Notes: generated by a model not told the origin, from the sequence alone. Counted from the stretch's first letter, positions 24,236 through 35,000 are shown. The stretch: 64,000 nt of DNA from Ariolimax columbianus (GCA_036924085.1 JAVGWX010000005.1:36487983-36551982); one strand, 5' to 3'. Numbers and translations: made by a program.

Positions 24236-24718
24236 TGACCCTGACTGACATGTCCGATCAGTAAATTTTGACTGACCCTGACTATATGTTCGATCAGTAA
24301 GTTCCGCCTGTTCCTGGCTGACATGTCCGATCAGTAAGTTTTGCCTGACCCTGACTATATGTTCGATCAGTAAGTTCCACCTGTTCCTGGCTGACATGTC
24401 CGATCAGTAAGTTTTGTCTGACCCTGACTATATGTTCGATCAGTAAGTTCCACCTGTTCCTGGCTGACATGTCCGATCAGTAAGTTTTGCCTGACCCTGA
24501 CTATATGTTCGATCAGTAAGTTCCACCTGTTCCTGGCTGACATGTCCGATCAGTAAGTTTTGACTGACCCTGACTATATGTTCGATCAGTAAGTTCCACC
24601 TGTTCCTGGCTGACATGTCCGATCAGTAAGTTCTACCTGACCCTGGCTGACATGTCCGATCAGTAAGTTTTGCCTGCCCCTGACTATATGTTCGATCAGT
24701 AAGTTTTGCCTGACCAGA
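24236..24718. repeat. Higher-order array inside element T (36 + 37 bp, ~73-bp period)
   Basis: Two module types alternate. One has ttttgcctgaccctgactat then atgttcgatcag. The other has ttccacctgttcctggctga then catgtccgatcag. Together they form a ~73-bp unit repeated about six times, with small breaks near the right end. The modules match the single or double module in ordinary T copies. Confidence 0.9.
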
Positions 24719-24839
24719 CGTTAGTTTTCTCTCATCTATTGTTAAGATATATACGTTATAGAGGTTTCATGTAGTATATACACATCCAATTTAATAAACC
24801 GCTAATATATGAGGTATTTTTGTATATATAAACATATAT

Positions 24840-25345
24840 CACATGAGGTGCCAGCGCAGAATTCTGGGGGTTGGGTGGCAAGACAGGATCACCAACTCAG
24901 AGGTATTGGATAGAACAGCCACTGTCACGATCTTTTCTATGCTTAGTCTTCGAAGGCTCCTCTAGATGGGACACACTCGGAGGATGGATGACGGCAGAAT
25001 AATAAAAGGTCATCTCTATGGAGAATTACAGGTGGGGAAATGGTCTCGGAGCCCGCCACTACTTTCGGTACAAGGATGTATGCAAAGCGGGAAATCATTG
25101 ATACGGGTATCGACTTGGAATCGTGGGAACAGGACGCCATGGTTTGTGTTACATGGAAGAGCAGAATTAAGCATGGAATACAGACAAATAAGATACTAAT
25201 TGCGGATAGGTTAAGGACTGAGCTTTTGAGTAGACACACCACACCATGCGATGCTGCAAACGGTCCTGAATTTCCTTGCACACACTGTGGAAAACGCTTC
25301 TCTGTTGTGATTGGTCTCAAGAGTCGTTGTCGTCATGGACTGTAG
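24840..25345 (+). mobile_element. LINE-c C-terminal end, copy 1
   Basis: Frames give RRILGVGWQDRITNSEVLDR, FSMLSLRRLL, MGHTRRMDDGRIIKGHLYGE, then ESWEQDAMVCVTWKSRIKHG and IADRLRTELL. It ends with PCTHCGKRFSVVIGLKSRCR. The last part is a C2H2-like finger (C-x2-C) seen at the C-terminus of several animal LINE proteins, here with a damaged His end. The copy at 62755-63297 on the other strand is its closest relative. One stop and two frameshifts make it inactive. Confidence 0.83.
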
Positions 25346-25873
25346 TTTTATCACTGTTTTTCCAAGCACAATTACCATCTTCTGTGAAAACGGAAACAGC
25401 TAATGATTTTATTATATGTTATGAAATGAGATGATATGTTATGAGGTTGCGAAAATAATTGTTGGGGTGCTAGAAACTAACCTGAGGAGCCGGGCAGTGG
25501 ACGCCACTGCCAGAATGACAGTAATGTAATGCTGGAAAATCGACATGTGACGGTCGACGAGGGAACTCGGCGTTTACAGAACTACATCAGCGCAGCACAC
25601 ACACACACACACACACACACACGGTACATACAGATTACACACGCATCAATATCTAATATAGCCTAAACGACTATATGTCTGAGATTGACAGTTTATGCAT
25701 TGGCCAATAAGAATGGCAAACTTCTAACAAACATAAAAATGCTGTTGATTTCAGTTCAGTTGAGTTGTCCAACCAGCTATAACGATGGGCAGGCTAGAGT
25801 GATCGTCGTTTTGGGGCAAAGTGTGTTTCATAAGTCGTTGTAATCCCGTGTTGTGTAATTTCTCTGGTACCAT
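25346..25873. other. No gene recognised; (AC)n at 25600-25622
   Basis: A short AC dinucleotide run is the only structured feature between the LINE-c end and the second mariner. Confidence 0.4.
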
Positions 25874-26345
25874 CTATTTATCTAGTATGACGTCTCTCTG
25901 TAGTTTTCTTCTGATTGTATCTCTTAGGCGACGGAGGATATCAACGTACATTTCCTTGTTAACCGCTCGGCCTTCCGGAATGAAATCATGGTAGACAATA
26001 CTAAGCTTTCTATCAGCACTTGTTTCAAACACACTCAGTGTTTTCGCTGTTGATCGAGGTAGACGGTCGTCCACTACGTGCATCGTCATCGACACTAACA
26101 CGACCTTCACGGGAACGCTTGTGCCACTTAAATACTTGCGATGTCTTCATTGTGGTATCACCATATGCTTTATTAAGCAATGTTTGTGTCTCTGAGGGTG
26201 ACTTCTCAAGAAAAACACAGAAATTGACATTTGTACGTTGTACAAGGACATTTTCAACTCTGACGGTGGAACAAGCACAACACACAAACAACATTCTGTA
26301 ACTTCTGTTCGAGAGTATATGTGAATGTCCCGTCTGCCATGTCAT
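25874..26345 (-). mobile_element. mariner transposase pseudogene 2 (internally deleted)
   Basis: The minus strand reads QRTNVNFCVFLEKSPSETQT, then KAYGDTTMKTSQVFKWHKRS and EGRVSVDDDARSGRPSTS. This is the N-terminal DNA-binding half of a mariner transposase of the FLJ37770-like kind. In another frame it continues with ADRKLSIVYHDFIPEGRAVN and MYVDILRRLRDTIRRK, part of the catalytic half. Roughly 100 residues between the two halves are absent, and the second and third catalytic Asp are not present before the copy ends. It is dead and differs clearly in sequence from the copy at 6.5 kb. Confidence 0.87.
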
Positions 26346-26452
26346 TTGATCAAGGTCACGACCAACTTATAAATATATATTCCCCCATAATATTATCTTC
26401 CACAAGTCGATTAATCCGAGAAGTATTTGAAGCTACCTCGTATAATGTCTTC

Positions 26453-26555
26453 CAAGCTCTATGGCAGTAGCGAGAGCCTCAGGATGACCGCCGCTTTTTT
26501 CGAAAAAATAATGGTTACTGTCTGACTGTGTACGCAGAAGAAGAAGAAGAAGAAG
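26453..26555 (+). mobile_element. Short retro-insertion with (GAA)n tail and 13-bp target duplication
   Basis: The 13-bp target gtataatgtcttc occurs at 26440-26452 and again at 26555-26567. Between them is about 103 bp ending in (GAA)n. The tail type is that of SINE-B but the short body has no clear SINE-B core, so it is either a truncated or an unrelated passenger of the same machinery. Confidence 0.75.
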
Positions 26556-26734
26556 TATAATGTCTTCATCTCTTACTCTATCTCTCCTAGTGACAGCAAT
26601 GACCTTTCTCAGATATTTCTTTTCCTAAGATATTTTCCTCTCTCGGGCCTTGGATAGGTGCCAAACCTAAGACAGGTAGCACCAATTTGGCACACATACA
26701 CTGTTTAGCAGTTGTTGCTTAGTTGTTGTTAAGA

Positions 26735-27225
26735 TACGCATACTGCATATACGCTGGCAGGACCATATCACAGATACTGGAGTGCTGTCCAGAGCCGACA
26801 TGCAAAGAATTCTTGCACTTTTGCAAAATTCTCAAATGAAATGGGCTGGCCGCCTTGCCAGAATGTCAAGTGAAGGGTTTCCAAAGAGGTCCCTGCATAG
26901 CGAACTGAGTGAAGAAGAACGATTACAAGGACGTCTAAAAAAGCGTTTCAGGGAGTCTCTGAAGAAGTCGCCTAAGTGCTGTTAAAAAGACATTAACACC
27001 CGTGAGAACATGGCTCAAATTCGTCTAACATGAAAGAGCACGGTCATAGACGGCATTGAACTCAGCGAGAGTCTTCGTATCCTGGCAGCCCAGGATAGAT
27101 GTGCAATTGGGTAGCCTAGAGCAGAGAAAGTATCAGAGACAGCTGCTGATTACGTTTGCCAGTCGTGTGATGGACGTTTTCAGGCTTGAATTGGCTTGAT
27201 CAGTCATGATGGCACACACACCCTC
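26735..27225 (+). mobile_element. LINE C-terminal end with zinc-finger remnant
   Basis: Frames give IRWQDHITDTGVLSRADMQR, then LLQNSQMKWAGRLARMSSEG and FPKRSLHSELSEEERLQGRL, then KKRFRESLKKS. After several breaks it ends with YVCQSCDGRFQA, a stop, and IGLISHDGTH. The order (W-Q-D-I-D-T, MKWAGRLARM, basic linker, terminal C2H2 finger) is that of a LINE RT C-terminus. Frameshifts and stops make it inactive. Confidence 0.82.
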
Positions 27226-27924
27226 AATGTTGCATTATTTCATGTGATGATGTCGGTGGTCCTGATCAACGACCATGGACGAATTAGTATTATTGTTTAG
27301 TTGTCAAGCTATACAGTAACTACGAATATGCATGGCCCATTAATATCCAAACAGCTTGCCATTTCCTGAAAGAGACTGAGCATCTATTGATCTGCCTGTA
27401 GTGCAGTGTTTTCATCCCTGTCTACCTATCATAAGTATATTCCTCAAACTTCAGATTTTCGTATCTTCTTTCGCGGGCCATTCTATGTTTCTAAATAACG
27501 CTGTAGGCTATTCGAGTTGCTACTGGCCTGTGTGTTACGTACGCTATTACACAGGTAAGCGTGATAATACTGATAGGTGCCACCTGATCGATTCATCAAT
27601 TCAGTTGACATTGGATCTAAAATTGAAACAGAACAGAGCTCTCGTAGATCAGTTTACCTATTTCGTTGTTCGGAAGCTGTAGGCTGTTATAGATTTATTT
27701 GAAGGCTTGTTTGTTTGAGTTAGGAACAGCCAAGAGTATAGGATTGTATAGGATTTAATTGGAAGAATACACTCGTGCGTGGCTGAGGAATGAGCCGAGA
27801 GTGGTAGTGAGAAAAATTAGCACTCTATTTTGTTTAGGAGTGATCTGTGAATTTGTGTTAGTAACGGAGAGAAAGACTGGCCAGAAAAGCGAAACACATT
27901 TTTACCCGTTTGATCTGTGTCTTG
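27226..27924. other. No gene recognised
   Basis: A 93-codon ORF (27401-27682) has no recognisable motif and no flanking exon signals that I can support. Confidence 0.4.
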
Positions 27925-27965
27925 TGTGTGTGTGTGTGTGTGCGTGCGCGTGCGTGCGTGCGTAC

Positions 27966-28001
<36 letters not shown>

Positions 28002-28173
28002 AAAGATGCTGAAAAATGTGCACACTGTTCTTTTTAGAAGTCATCAGTGTGTGTGAGTAAGTGAATGAGTGAGAGAGAGAAAGGGGGGGATGGGCAAAGA
28101 AAGAAAGGATGGCCAGAAATAAAATTGAATTATTTGTTTTCTTGGTATGGTCTGTTATATGTGTGAGAGTGCT

Positions 28174-28204
<31 letters not shown>

Positions 28205-29160
28205 TCATGGTTAGAAAAATAATAACGTATTGTTCTCTAATTACTTTGTGTTTAAACATAGGAGTGAGAGAGAATGTGGCCAAATGAATTGTTCTCTATA
28301 GGGTTTGTTTGTGGTTGGTGTGGGTGGGAGAGAGAGAGAGAGAGAAGGAGAGGGAGAGAGAGAACGAGAGAGAGAGGAAAGGATGGCTGGAAAAACTGTC
28401 TTTTTAATGGTTTGTTTAGTCTGTGTGTGTGTTTTTGGATAGAGAGAGAGAGAGAGAGAGAGAAAGAGTGAGTGAGAAATGGCATGATCAGAACTACAAT
28501 AACAGATTGTTTTCTATTTACGTTGTGTTTAAACACGAGAGAGAGAGAGAATGAGAAAGAAAAAGAGAAGTGAGAGATAGAGAACATGTACAAATAAATT
28601 GTTCTCCAGCATGTGTGTACTTACTTTGTATGTGTGGTGAGTGGTTTAGTGAGTGAGTGAGTTAGTGAGTGATTGAGTGAGTGAGTGAAAGGTTGACCAG
28701 CAAAAAAGAAATATTTTGTTTTCCAAACGGATTATCTAGTGTGTGTGTGTGTGTGTGTTTATGTGTGTTTGAGTAAGGGAGTGCGTGTGGGAGAGAGAGA
28801 GAGGAGTAAGTAAGTAAGAAAGTGATAGGAAGATCGGAATAAAATGACATTATTTCTCGATAATGCTTATTTATGTTTTGTGTGTGTTTGTTTGTCAGAG
28901 CGAGGGAGAGAGCGAGAGAGAGACCGAGAGAATAGGGAAGAACGAGATATTGGAAGAGAGAAAAAGATAGCATGGTTAGACAAATAATACAATAATTGCT
29001 CTCTATTTGCTTTGTGTTTAAACATGAGCGAGAGTGTGTGTGTGTGAAGGAGAGAGACAGCGAGTGAGAGAGAGAGAAAACATTCCTAAAGAAATGGTTC
29101 TCTAGAGGGTTTGTACTTTATTTGCTTATGTCAGTGTGTATGTGGAGGAACGATATGTTT
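27925..29160. repeat. Composite repeat: ~110-bp core with embedded (GT)n and (GA)n
   Basis: About eleven degenerate units share a core like attgttctctatttgctttg followed by tgtttaaacatgag. Each contains or adjoins GA or GT runs of varying length. Core positions near 28231, 28289, 28396, 28506, 28594, 28713, 28848, 28992 and 29093 show the approximate spacing. ORFs in this stretch (for example the Ser/Leu/His-rich ones on the minus strand) are low-complexity artefacts. Confidence 0.75.
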
Positions 29161-29194
29161 TCTCGATAAATTATAACAAAAATATTTTTTTCAT

Positions 29195-29425
29195 CAAAAT
29201 TAAACCACCTACAAGAACAAGAGGGCATACCCACAAATTAACTAAAGAAAGGTCCAGATTATATTTTAGGAAATATTTTTGTAGTCAGAGAGTGGTGAAT
29301 GAGTTAATGCATTTAAGAATATATTGGATGCTCATAGCTTTTAGAGCAAGGAAATGTACATTACAATTTTGCATACAGACTCTGCAGAGTCTTCTAAACC
29401 AGCATAAAGACGTTAAGTTTATGAG
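29195..29425 (+). mobile_element. LINE-b 3' end, copy 2
   Basis: The sequence reads PPTRTRGHTHKLTKERSRLY and then RVVNE before a deletion removes the ALPREVVEA part. It ends in ctgcagagtcttctaaacca and gacgttaag, the terminus of the family. Confidence 0.8.
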
Positions 29426-29925
29426 GTTCGCGCGTGTATGTGAGCGCACGATCAAGAGAGAGCAAGAGAAAACTAGAGAGATAGTAGACAAGTAAAAGAA
29501 ATGATCTGACATTTAGCACACAAAGAAAGCAAGACGCACAGAAGAATACAAACACGTGAGCAGACAGATAAGATCCCATCCTCTTACATCGGCCTATCAT
29601 TTGGTTCCTCGCCAGCGCAAACATACGCAATTAAAAACACTTTCTTAGAGAGTAACAATATTTTTCCAACAAAGTCGTCATTTATTGCAGTGAAGTTGAA
29701 ATAATAACCGCTGAACTTGATGTACGTAGTTGAATATTCATCTGTTGGTTTGGCTGTTGTTGTTGTTGTTGATTTGTTTATGAGCGTATTCAACTTTCCT
29801 TATTTCTTTACTTCTTCCCAAAAAGTAAACATGTTAAGAACCGTATATCCCACATACAATTCTCACAAAGCACTGGCTAACATGGAATTTTAAGAACATA
29901 TTCCTATTCTGTCCTCTTTTTTCAA
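29426..29925. other. No gene recognised
   Basis: No feature is recognised except a short GTT run near 29757-29770. Confidence 0.4.
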
Positions 29926-30030
29926 CGCATTCTGGATGTGAGGAAAGTTAATGCAACCCAGCACTCAACGTAATTTTCAGGGCACACAAAAGAATAATTC
30001 TACTCATTGTGGACACTCACAGCAACAACA
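29926..30030 (+). mobile_element. Element T, 3' fragment
   Basis: This truncated copy keeps only the 3' end: tctggatgtgaggaaagtta, gggcacacaaaagaataat and ctactcattgtggacactca, followed by an AAC-rich end. Confidence 0.7.
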
Positions 30031-30277
30031 ATTAAAACCAATGGATGACAACAGCCGATCCTCTGCGTGCTTGTGCACATGTGAAGCTTGAACATTACAT
30101 TATACCTTTGAAATGAAATGTCTCGTCAATAGAGATAGTATTCTTTATATGTAAACTTGTAAACGTACTAATATTAAAATATCAAATATACAGATACGAA
30201 ATTTAATCAGGCAGAAAATAGGACCTTGCAAAAATATATTGACAGTTACAAAAGCACACGTAGTTCAATTGTATTGT

Positions 30278-30659
30278 AGAGGAGAAAGACTAACGTCTGG
30301 TAAGGCAAACTATAGTGATTAAACATGTTAGTCAGGTTGAGGCAAAATATACTGATCAGACATGTTAGGCAGGTTCAGGCAAAACATACTGGACAAGACC
30401 CTCACTTTTGCTTCATCTTAGCCCGTCATGGAAAGGGTGGTTCTCATGGCAGCCTGACTATCAAGGTGAGGGTTCTACGTGAACCCCATAGTAATGAGCG
30501 ACACACAGATGAAACCTGTCATAGCACAGCCGCCTGGAGGACCCCGGTCCACTCTCATCAGCACGCTCGGGATGTGAGGAAAACTACAACTCGCCACTTT
30601 ACGTTCTTGTTAGGGCTCACTAAAGAGTAATCCAACTCATTGTGGGCATTCAAAAACAA
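30278..30659 (+). mobile_element. Element T, full-length copy with perfect 12-bp target duplication
   Basis: The target caattgtattgt is duplicated perfectly (30266-30277 and 30660-30671), so the element is bounded exactly at 382 bp. It starts gactaacgtctggtaaggca a few bases in and carries two internal modules (gttagtcaggttgaggca and gttaggcaggttcaggca). It has the body block cagcacgctcgggatgtgag and ends with actcattgtgggcattcaaa plus AAC. Retrotransposon-like target duplication and tail suggest a SINE-like element. I see no convincing tRNA head. Confidence 0.88.
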
Positions 30660-30671
30660 CAATTGTATTGT

Positions 30672-31221
30672 CTTGCATTAAGATCAACCTAATAGTAGAG
30701 AGAACAGACCTATTCTGGGAACAAGAAAAATAGAAATTCAGAAGATATGCTGGACAGATAGTAATAAATGAACGGGAAATACAAGGATAGAGACATAGAT
30801 ACTGCCAATAAATAAGCAAGTATTGCCCCAACGGTCTCTAAGGTTGCAAGAAAAAGACATCATTGGCAGGAACTGAATATCGTGAAAACAAAGACAGCTA
30901 CAGATAGGGCGCGTGGAAAGGGAAGATATAATTGGAGGTTGGGAGGGGGGGGGGCGAAGTGAAATGAAATGAGAATGTGAGAGAAGATTAAAAGAGACGA
31001 GAAAGAAATCGAGTGACAGACAGAAGAAAGAACTATTTGCACAAAAGGAGACATTCTATTTCCAGAGTCAAATAATCTGTTGTATTAAACAGCCCTGATA
31101 CATTCCATTATACACTTTAACAATAGATGCTAGCTTGTTCTGTGCATGTGTTTGAATGAAAGCTACAAATAGTTACTTTCTGATTGTATGGCAAACGCAA
31201 CACAAACATTCATTATAGCTA
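30672..31221. other. No gene recognised; G-run near 30945
   Basis: This is a purine-rich stretch with a poly-G tract and no coding or repeat identity. Confidence 0.4.
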
Positions 31222-31575
31222 TGTTGTTGTTATCGTTGTTGTTGAATGCACGCAATGAGTATGTTTACTCCCTAGTACGCCCTGAAGAGAGCTTAAGGTG
31301 GCGAGTTGCAGTAGATATCCTCACACCCCGAGCGTGTTGATGATGATGGATGGAGGTCCTCCGGATTGTTGTGCTTTACAAGTGTCTTCATCTGTGGGAC
31401 GCGCACTACTACGGGATAGCGTCGATCCCACACCACACCTTGTTAGCCAGACTGACATGAAACAGTCCGTTTCCAGGAAGAACTGCGTGGAAGTGATCTG
31501 GGGGTGTTAGTTTATTTCGCCTGACCCTGACATTATCTGATCGGTAGGTTTTGTCTGACCAGACGTTAGTATCCC
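31222..31575 (-). mobile_element. Element T, copy on minus strand
   Basis: It begins with a (GTT)n tail and has ggtggcgagttgcagtagat, ccccgagcgtgttgatga and tgttagccagactgacatga. It ends at gtctgaccagacgttagt. The copy has one module in the 5' region. Confidence 0.85.
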
Positions 31576-31609
31576 AGCACAATTATTCTTCCTATGTTCG
31601 TTCTTTTAT

Positions 31610-32047
31610 TGTATAGGGCTGTGTTTCCCAACCTTTTTGCGTTCGCGGACAGGTGAAAATAGGAAAAAAAATTTCGCGGACCCGCCAAAATAGTAAAAAG
31701 TGTTCGCGGACTTGTGGAAATGGGAAAAACTGTTCGCGGACCGGTGGAAATAGAAAATCTGTTCGCGAACCGGTGGAAATAGAAACTCTGTTCGCGGACC
31801 AGTGGGAAAAAAAGTTATCGGGGACCTCTCAGATAGAAAACGATCCAATTATTTATGAAGGATTTTGTCTATTAGTTGTTAAAGGTAATATTATCAAATT
31901 AAAGTCTATATTCTATTTAAAATAACCAGAATTATATCACTAAATAGATAAAGGGTTCAGCGGCAATTTCCATTGCGCGGACCGGCAAAAATTGTTCGCA
32001 GACCATCAGTGGTCCGAGGACCGGCGCTTGAGGTTGGGCACTTCCTA
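31610..32047. mobile_element. Non-autonomous hAT-like DNA element with internal ~31-bp repeats
   Basis: The left end tgtttcccaacctttttgcg and the right end gcgcttgaggttgggcac form imperfect inverted ends of the type tcccaacc..ggttggg, common in hAT elements. Inside, the block ttcgcggaccggtggaaata repeats about six times on the left side. The same word (gcggaccggcaaaaattg) recurs on the right. No transposase is present. The hAT label is from the end pattern only, and I could not define an 8-bp target duplication. Confidence 0.6.
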
Positions 32048-32381
32048 CCTATTTGATCTTTAATTCCTCTCAAACTTTATCTTTGTCCTCTCTAGCTCAC
32101 ATTATTCGATATCTCTGTTTTCATTATCAGTTATCTTTAATTATCTTGTGTGGTAATTTTTCAGTGAATTTCACCTCCACATAATATATCATCGCTTACA
32201 TCTAATTGTGTTTCTTATTTCCTTCTCACAGCTCAATTCTCTCTCTCTCTCTCTTCCTTCTTCAGATGGTCAGCCTAATCTCATCCACGTGTTGTCCCTA
32301 TTGCCTCTATATTTTAGATTATTGTTGGCGACTGTCTCACCATTACATGTTGTCCTTCATTCTCCTTATCAAGTTCTTGTT
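32048..32381. other. Pyrimidine-rich, no gene recognised
   Basis: T/C-rich DNA with a short CT run. The short ORFs are compositional. Confidence 0.4.
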
Positions 32382-32548
32382 CACGTAATGTTCACCTCAC
32401 GTAATGTTCACCTCACGTAATGTTCACCCACGTAATGTTCACCGCAAGTAATGTTCCCCTCGCGTAATGTTCACCTCACGTAATGTTCATCCCACGTAAT
32501 GTTCACCCCACGTAATGTTCACCTCACGTAATGTTCACCCCACGTAAT
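32382..32548. repeat. Minisatellite, ~10 x 16 bp
   Basis: The unit cacgtaatgttcacct repeats about ten times with single substitutions and small length changes (caccg, cccct, catcc variants). Confidence 0.9.
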
Positions 32549-32809
32549 CCGGCATTTCTTACTAGTTGATCGTGTCACCTCATCCTCTATGTACAAGTCT
32601 CTCCCTACCTCCCTCTGTGTCTCTTAGGCCGTTCCTGTTTTTATCATTTCTCTTCCTTCATATCTTCGTCCCTCTTTCTCTCTTCCTTTCTCCCCGTCTC
32701 TCTTATAATGAACTCTTTTATTATTTCAGCTAATATTCACATAATGTCACCCTTCTTCTTCTTCTCATTAATTCTTCCTCTACTTCTTCTTCTTCTCCAG
32801 CGTTTGTCT

Positions 32810-33003
32810 TTAAAAAAAACATTGTCGCAGTGTGTCGCAGTTTACAGCGAGGCTACGATATCTGCCACTTTCAATCCGACATATTCGATTTCAGCTGTCT
32901 TTTTTTTAGTACCGGTTTTGCTTTCCATCAGCGACTCATACCGCTTAGCCAGGCTATACTATTGACTAGTGCAGACTGCTTCCAGGGTCGTCACGTGGAT
33001 ACA
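32810..33003 (-). mobile_element. SINE-B fragment
   Basis: The minus-strand core has tgtgtcgcagtttacagc, a gatatctgccactttcaat..ccgacatattcgatttcagc block, and then a diverged 5' half. It runs straight into a tandem array whose unit resembles the SINE 5' region. Confidence 0.65.
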
Positions 33004-33425
33004 CATGGTCTAGCACAGCTCTGGTTCTCTGACTCTGATCTAAGTAGCCAGCTATGAACCACATCATGGTCTAGCATAGCTCTGGTTCTCTGACTCTGAT
33101 GCAAGCAGTCAGCTATGAACCACATCATGGTCTAGAACAGCTCTGGTTCACTGACTCTGATGCAAGCAGTCAGCTATGAACCACATCATGGTCTAGAATA
33201 GCTCTGGTTCACTGACTCTGATCCAAGTAGCCATTTATGAACCACATCATGGTCTAGAACAGCTCTGGTTCACTGACTCTGATGCAAGCAGTCAGCTATG
33301 TACCACGTCATGGTCTAGAACAGCTCTGGTTCACTGACTCTGATCCAAGTAGCCATTTATGAACCACATCATGGTCTAGAACAACTCTGGTTCACTGACT
33401 CTGGTGCAGGCAGCCAACTATGAAC
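33004..33425. repeat. Minisatellite, 7 x 61 bp, derived from SINE-B
   Basis: The start word catggtctag recurs at exactly 61-bp steps (33004, 33065, 33126, 33187, 33248, 33309, 33370). About 45 bp of the unit (cagctctggttcactgactc through gtcagctatg) matches the SINE-B 5' segment in the copy at 237-601 (cagctatggttcgctggccc through gtcagctatg). The array therefore amplified part of the adjacent SINE. Confidence 0.85.
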
Positions 33426-33620
33426 TTCTGGCTGCTGTCAGCTCATTTACCTGTTGCATTTTGAGCCTGCATAATTCCATCTAACATTCATCACATCCTA
33501 TTCTATCTCTCTTTCACTTTCTTTCTCTCTCTCTCTCTCTTTCACTCTCTCTCTCTTTATCTCTCTCTCGCTCTCTGTCTCTCTCTCTCTCTCTCACTCT
33601 CTCTCTCTCTCTCTCCCTCT
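33426..33620. repeat. (CT)n-rich microsatellite
   Basis: The right part is a nearly pure CT/CTCTTT run. It is split from further CT-rich DNA by an element T copy. Confidence 0.8.
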
Positions 33621-33993
33621 GGGAAGGTAGACTAACGTCTGGTCATGCACAACATACTGATAAGACATGTTAGTCGGGGTCAGGCAAAATATACTGGAAA
33701 AGACCATGACCTTATCTACAGCAGGCTGTTCCAAGACCCTCACCTTGGCTTCCCCGTAGCCCTGCCTGGAAACCGGTTGTTTTTATGGCAGCCTGGCTAA
33801 CAAGGTGATGGATCGACGTGATCGCTGTAGTAGTGAGCGACATGCAGATGAAGCCAGGCATAGCACAACCGCCTGTCCACCTTCAACAGCACGTTCGCGA
33901 TGTCAGAAAAACTACAACAAACCAACACTAAATGTCCTTTTTAGGGCGCACAAAAGGGTAAATCTACCCATTGTGGGAATTCCTTCAACAGCT
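33621..33993 (+). mobile_element. Element T, copy inserted in CT microsatellite
   Basis: It starts gactaacgtctggtcatg a few bases in, has gttagtcggggtcaggc, gcagcctggctaacaaggtg and agcacgttcgcgatgt. It ends with cattgtgggaattccttcaa. CT-rich microsatellite lies on both sides. Confidence 0.87.
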
Positions 33994-34918
33994 CTAACTC
34001 TCTCTCACTCTCTTTCTCTCTCTCTCATTCTTGCTCCTCATTGTGTACCTCTTCTATCCCTCTCTTTCAATCTCCCTTTAATCTCTTCATTACCGTACTT
34101 TTATTATTCACATCAGTCTTTTTTTTCTGTCTCTCATACATCCCTCTCTCTATGTCATGATCTCACACTTACCATTTTTCTTCTGTCTCTCATACACCCC
34201 CCTCTCTATGTCATGATCTCACATACCCTTTTTTTCTGGATAATTATATCTCAGATCAATCTCTAAAACACTTTTATGTTTCATTTGCACTTCCTTTGTC
34301 ATCTTTTCTATGATATTGACCACATTTATTGCGGTATCTCTCATCTTAATTATGTCTCTCATGTCCCCTCCTCTGTGTTCACTTCTTTCTATCCCCCTAC
34401 CCCCACCCCTCCCAACTGTATAATGATCCTCATATCATCTACATCTCTCTCCAGCGTTTTTAATGTTCCGTTTCATTCTCCGTGTAAGCTTCTTTGTTTA
34501 AAGTTAATATTCACTCCTATGAATCCCACATTTCCTGCTTAACTTATACTTTCAGCTTTCTTCTCTCTATCTCTCTTTTCGTTCTCTTTCTTTCTTTCTT
34601 TCGCTGTTTCTCTCTAGCTATCTCTCTCTCTCTCTATCTTTCTTTCTCTCTTTCTTTCTCTCTGTCTTTTTCTTTCTCTTTCGCTATCTCTCTCTTTCTT
34701 TCTTTCTCTCTCTTTTCTATCTTTCTCTTTCTTTCTCTATCTCTATCTCTCTGTCTTCCTTTCTTTCTCTATTTCTCTTTCTTTCTTTCTCTTTCTCTAT
34801 CTCTGTCTCTGTCTCTTTCTTCCTTTTTCTTTCTCTCTCTCTTTCTTTCTCTCTCTCGTTCTTTCTCTCTCTTTCTTTATCTCTCCTTTTTCTCTCTCTT
34901 TAATTCTCTATCTATCTG

Positions 34919-34957
<39 letters not shown>

Positions 34958-35000
34958 TCTATTTATGTCGTTTGCAAGTTATTTTCTCCCACACTCTGAG
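33994..35000. repeat. CT-rich low-complexity tract
   Basis: Mostly CTCT and CTTT words, with the purest section about 34560-34960. The 231-codon ORF here (Ser/Leu/Phe-rich) is a direct reading of CT repeats and not a gene. Near 34130-34235 a ~60-bp block with ctctatgtcatgatctcaca is duplicated. Confidence 0.85.

Larger units (their letters stand above)
23796..24735 (-). mobile_element. Element T, copy 3, with expanded internal repeat and a SINE piece
   Basis: The minus-strand copy starts with a (GTT)n tail on the left. It has body landmarks ggcgggttgcagtagctttc, a cacgtcgatctccc block and cagactgccttgaaagcagc, and ends with cctgaccagacgttagt, the element's 5' end. A SINE-B piece lies inside the tail-proximal part. 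The 5' module is expanded to about thirteen units. Confidence 0.82.
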
